Shown piece by piece: positions 60,065 to 64,000 of a stretch of DNA of 64,000 nt. The stretch is from the NCBI GenBank assembly GCA_013400115.1, contig VXBP01003652.1, forward strand, positions 372,001 through 436,000, given 5' to 3'. This DNA comes from Rhinopomastus cyanomelas. Its lineage: Eukaryota > Chordata > Aves > Bucerotiformes > Rhinopomastidae. The first letter of the stretch is position 1. Each line of letters starts with the position of its first letter. Under the pieces are notes generated by a model. The model saw only the letters and a list, made by a program, of their open reading frames with translations, was not told the origin of the DNA and did not search any database. The translations under genes and the position numbers were made by a program.

Positions 60065-61375
60065 TCCTAACTCCTGTCCTAGCTGGGCACAGTGTCCTTC
60101 CTAGCTCTGCTCCTGGGAATGGCGTTAGGTGGGTTCCCTTTAGAAGGCAGACCACTGAAATACGGGAAATGCAGTGTTCAGAGAGGGTCTGTTAGGCCCT
60201 GGGCTCTGAGGCTTCTGTGTATGCCCTGGATTATGAGCCCTGGCATGCTGCAGGTCGTATGAGACAGCGCTGCTGCCAGGGGTTTGTTCATAATCTCCTT
60301 TCCCCTCTAACAGAGGAGACCAGGTACAAGTGATCCTGGGCCTGTGCCACTGAACAGAGGGGAAAACAGGATGAAATCTGCTGGTTTGGGGATGGAAGAA
60401 AAAGCTGGATATGAGTCAAAGAGTGTCTTCCCAACACGTTCTCCTTGTACACACCATTTCCTAAGGCCTAGAGGTGATTCTGCTGTTCTGTTTTCCTTCC
60501 TCTTTATAAATAGCAGCTGGCCCAAGCCACTGACCTTAAATTCTTTGCATTAATCTCCCCGGGCTGTGGCATGCGACACCTCCTAAGCAAGGCAGTATCA
60601 GCTGTGCTCCCCCAGATAGCTAATAAACCTCTTGCTATGGAGAAGATTGGCTTGGGAAGAATGTGGTGGTGGCATGCTGAGCCATTTAAAGGTTCTTTTT
60701 TGGAATGATGGCAGCAGTTGGGGGCTGTCCCTGCTGTGCTGCTTGGTACCGCTTTAACTCCTTTACCCTCTGCAAATGAAGGGCCATTAGAAAGACTCCA
60801 GCTCTGAACACATTAGTTCTTTGCAGTGCTTCCAAAATCATGGCTAGAACAACCCAACCCCCTGAACTCTCTGCCCTTGAGGAGCGCGGGTGCTGCTCCT
60901 GGTTTCCATAGTAGCTGCTGGAGGAGCTGAGCCGCGCAGAGAGGCTGATCGTGACCACAAGCCTACAGGAATATGCACCGACGTAGCAAAGTCAACTTGG
61001 AAAAATCCGCATCTTGATTAGATGACTCAAGGACTTGGCAAGTTGCACGTTGGTGCTTGGGTGGTGGTTGCCAGAAGTTGTTACAGCCTGTCACCTGCAT
61101 TAGGTGACCTGTGATCTCATGGACTCTGGCCAGTTTTTTGTGGACAGATATCCACCAAGGGATTAAAGCTGCTACCACAGATAGCCCCCATTTTAGTAGA
61201 CCCAGTAAAGCCATGGATTTTACTGGGCTTGGAGCCGCCGTTTCAGTTACTTGGGTTGTCCATGCTGGTTTATTCTCAAAAGATCAAAGAGCAGCCATGC
61301 AGTGATGGCTTTGAAGAAGCTTAGCGTCCTGTCGGCTGGTGTGGTTGTGCTGTTTGGTATGAGAAGGAATCTTCC

Positions 61376-61708
61376 TCATTAATGTTTACAAATATGTGAA
61401 GGGTGGGTGTCAGGAGGATGGAGCCAGCCTCTGCTCAGTGGCATCTAATGATAGGACAAGGGGCAATGGGTGTGAGCTGGAACAGAGGAGGTTCCACATC
61501 AATCTGAGAAGGAACTTCTTCCCAGTGAGGGTGACAGAGCACTGGAAGGGGCTTCCCAGGGGTGTTGTGGAGTCTCTTTCTCTGGAGATGTTTAAAACCC
61601 ACCTGGCCATGTTCCTGTGCAACTTGGTCTAGATGATCCTGCTCTGGCAGGGGGATTAGACTAGTTGATGTTTTGAGGTCCCTTCCAATCCCTAATATTC
61701 TGTGATTC
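61376..61708 (+). mobile_element. CR1 LINE fragment with open ORF2 tail
   Basis: Sense. The last 78 codons of ORF2 are open (KGGCQEDGASLCSVASNDRT, RGNGCELEQRRFHINLRRNF) to the natural stop after CNLV, followed by the 3' end taatattctgtgattcc. Apparently recent. Confidence 0.94.
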
Positions 61709-63357
61709 CAAGGCTTTTCTTAAAGATGGTTTCTTAATTAGTGAAAGAACAGAGTTATTTTTCCCTCCCCTGAGACTCCACGATGGCCTCCAGGCAGCAA
61801 CAAGCAGAGTGCTGGGTGACGCTCTGCTGTGGCAGAGCACTAGTGACGGTGAGACGGGCTGAGTGGGCAGAGGGGAGCCTGAGGCAGAGAGAGGATCTCC
61901 TCAGACCCGTGGAGAGACCAAACAGAGGATTCCTTCCTCCTTGAAGGTTAAACCAGCAACAAACAGCCTTATTTAGAAATGAGGCGAAGTGTAGCTTGGT
62001 CTCTAAGAGGCACAGAAAGAAGGAAGAATTATTTAATCTGTTCTGAATGTCTTTATAATGCTTGGTATTCCAGAGCGCGGGTGTTTTGCAGAGTACCAAT
62101 GGTCTTGGCTGTGCCCCTCTGCCTGGATTGATCTCCTGGGAGAGAAGATCATCATTTCTGTGTCCCTTCCTTGCTCCAGTGCCATGGTGAGGTGACCAGA
62201 GGACAAATGCCAGTGGCATCCCTCTGCTGCTGAACCAAGGAGGGGTGAGAGGGCTGAAGCTCATCTCTGGCTGCTCATGGGGTGGTTGTGTCTGTGTGGT
62301 GACTCTGCAGGGTGAGCAGGGATCCTGTGAGACATGGTGGAGGTAGGAAAAGTGCTGCTGAACATCTTGGATCCTTGTTGCAGCTGCTGGGAGCAGGCAG
62401 CAAGGCAGTGGGGAGGCAAAGGCAGGCGGTGGCATCACCTCTCCTCCCACCCCTTGGCCCAGAACCCAAGGGCACAGTCTTGGCCGGCGCTGATCAGTGC
62501 CCCTTGCCAGCAGTCCTGTGTGGAGGGAGCTGCTTCCCTTTGCCCCAGCAGCCCGAGGCTGCAGTGACATTTTATTTATCCCTTCTTCTTTTTCATGTGT
62601 CCTGCCCTTGCGCAAGGCTTTCAGCATCGCTTACGAGGAAAAGTAATCCTGCATGAGGCTTTGGCACGAGCCCGCTGCCTGAGCCGAGGGAAATTCTGTT
62701 CCTAGGTAAATGTCGTGTTGAGCCCCAGGGGCTGGGATGAGGTGGCCACAGCTTGATGGGGATGAGCAGCCCTTGCTCAGCAGGCAGACCAGCCCCATCC
62801 TTCCTTTGCCTCGTAGCAGCAGTGAGGCCCTGCAGCCACTGAGAAGAGAGCGACTCGTCCTCGCTGAGGGGTGAGCCTGGATGTGTCAACCCGTTTTTTG
62901 ACTCTCCACACCTCTGTGAGCCCCTGGGCTTCTCTCTTGGCTCCCCAAGGGCCCTGTGGTTATGCTCAGTGAGTTCTCTGTCTCACACCATCCCCACCTC
63001 ATTCTCCTGCAGCAACCAGGAGGTGACAGAGCTCCTCCTCTGCAAACATGTCCCTGGTTCCCACTGCAGAGCTGGGACTCCTCTGTGTGAGTCTTTATCA
63101 GCATGAGCACTCTTTGTGCTGCCAGTGCCTGTCTGTGAGCTCATGCCGTTCCCTGAGCGGGAGATAAGTTGGCTATCGCCAGCAAAGCCATTGCTTGGGC
63201 AATATGGGGGGGCTGTTAGTCAACCCTGATGCTGTTGCCCTGTTCCTGGGTGCAAGCAGCCACAGATGATGCTCTAGTCTTGCTGCCTCATCACTGCAAC
63301 CCATTCCAGTGCATGAAGAGACCACCACCATCTGACGTCACCCTCTCTGAGATTAGG

Positions 63358-63966
63358 CTGACCTCCTGGGCCGATGGCATCCTGAGGTGGATCAGAAGGA
63401 GGGTGGTTAGCAGATCGAGAGAGGTTCTCCTCCCCCTGTGCTCTGCCCTGGTGAGACTGCATCTGGAATATTGTGTCTACTTCTGGATCTCTCAGTTCCA
63501 GAAGGACACAGAACTGCTGGAGAGAGTCCAACGCAGAGCCACAGAGATGATGGAGGGAGGGGAGCATCTCCCTGATGAGGAAAGGCTGAGGGAGCTGGGG
63601 CTCTTGAGCTTGGAAAAAAGGAGACTGAGGGGTGACCCCATGAATGTTGGTCAATAAGGAAAGAGTGGGTGTCAGGAGGATGGAGCCAGGCTCTGTTCAG
63701 TGTCATAGGATAAGGGGCAGTGGGTGTGAGCTGGTAACACAGGAGGTTCCACATCAATCTGAAAAGGAACTTCTTCCCAGTGAGGGTGACAGAGCCCTGG
63801 AAGGGGCTGCCCAGGGGGGTTGTGGAGTCTTCTTCTTTGGAGATGTTTAAAACCCACCTGGACATGTTCGTGTGTGACTGGATCTAGGGGATCCTGCTGT
63901 GTCGGGGAGATTGGACTGGATGATCTTTTGAGGTCCCTTCCAGTCTCTAATGCTCCGTGATTCTCC
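63358..63966 (+). mobile_element. CR1 LINE fragment near window end
   Basis: Sense: gatcagaaggagggtggtta, gagactgcatctggaatatt, ending taatgctccgtgattct. The ORF2 frame is open through LRLHLEYCVYFWISQFQKDT to LLSLEKRRLRGDPMN, then frameshifted. Confidence 0.93.
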
Positions 63967-64000
63967 TCACAGACTCTCTCTGCAGGTGCAGGTCAGCATG

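Larger units (their letters stand above)
58320..64000. other. Region downstream of NUP214
   Basis: About 5.7 kb with three sense CR1 copies and no exon I can recognise on either strand. In human the next gene is FAM78A on the opposite strand. I see none of its coding sequence here, though its long 3' UTR could reach into this region. Composition becomes more GC-rich after about 61.7 kb. Confidence 0.6.

Noticed and set aside
58320..64000. FAM78A on the - strand
   Set aside because: Expected from human gene order, but no coding exon of it could be read here. It probably lies beyond the window.

Overview
This is a vertebrate, almost certainly avian, nuclear genome window. It has long introns, GT-AG splice sites, one CpG-rich promoter, and about 32 fragments of the CR1 LINE, the dominant bird retrotransposon. 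By my boundaries CR1 covers roughly 9.6 kb (about 15%). Several copies still have an open ORF2 tail, which points to a CR1-rich lineage such as woodpeckers and relatives. The species assignment is an inference.

Two genes lie head to tail on the + strand. Positions 363-6648 carry the last four coding exons of AIF1L (allograft inflammatory factor 1-like, an EF-hand actin-binding protein). Its first exons are upstream of the window, and its 3' UTR runs to a polyadenylation signal near 7940. After about 1.5 kb of spacer holding one old CR1 copy, a CpG-rich, TATA-less promoter with tandem ETS-like sites leads into NUP214. I could join all 36 coding exons of NUP214 (9580-58114) in frame, giving 2,065 codons plus stop, against about 2,090 residues in human. 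The protein has the expected order: N-terminal beta-propeller (exons 1-11), Ser/Thr/Pro/Ala linker (12-15), central coiled coil (16-19), second linker (20-28), and a long FG-repeat tail (29-36). AIF1L-NUP214 adjacency matches human 9q34. The region after NUP214 (58.3-64 kb) has three CR1 copies and no recognisable gene.

The points most worth a second look are: a GC-AG intron (intron 30); in-frame tandem donors at exon 22 and a weak donor at exon 27; a 25-nt microexon; inverted CR1 pairs bracketing single exons or short exon groups of NUP214, which could favour circular RNA; an unusual 3'-truncated CR1 next to the window's only N; and a composite CR1. I found no unknown multi-gene system. This is a conserved two-gene locus remodelled by retrotransposons.
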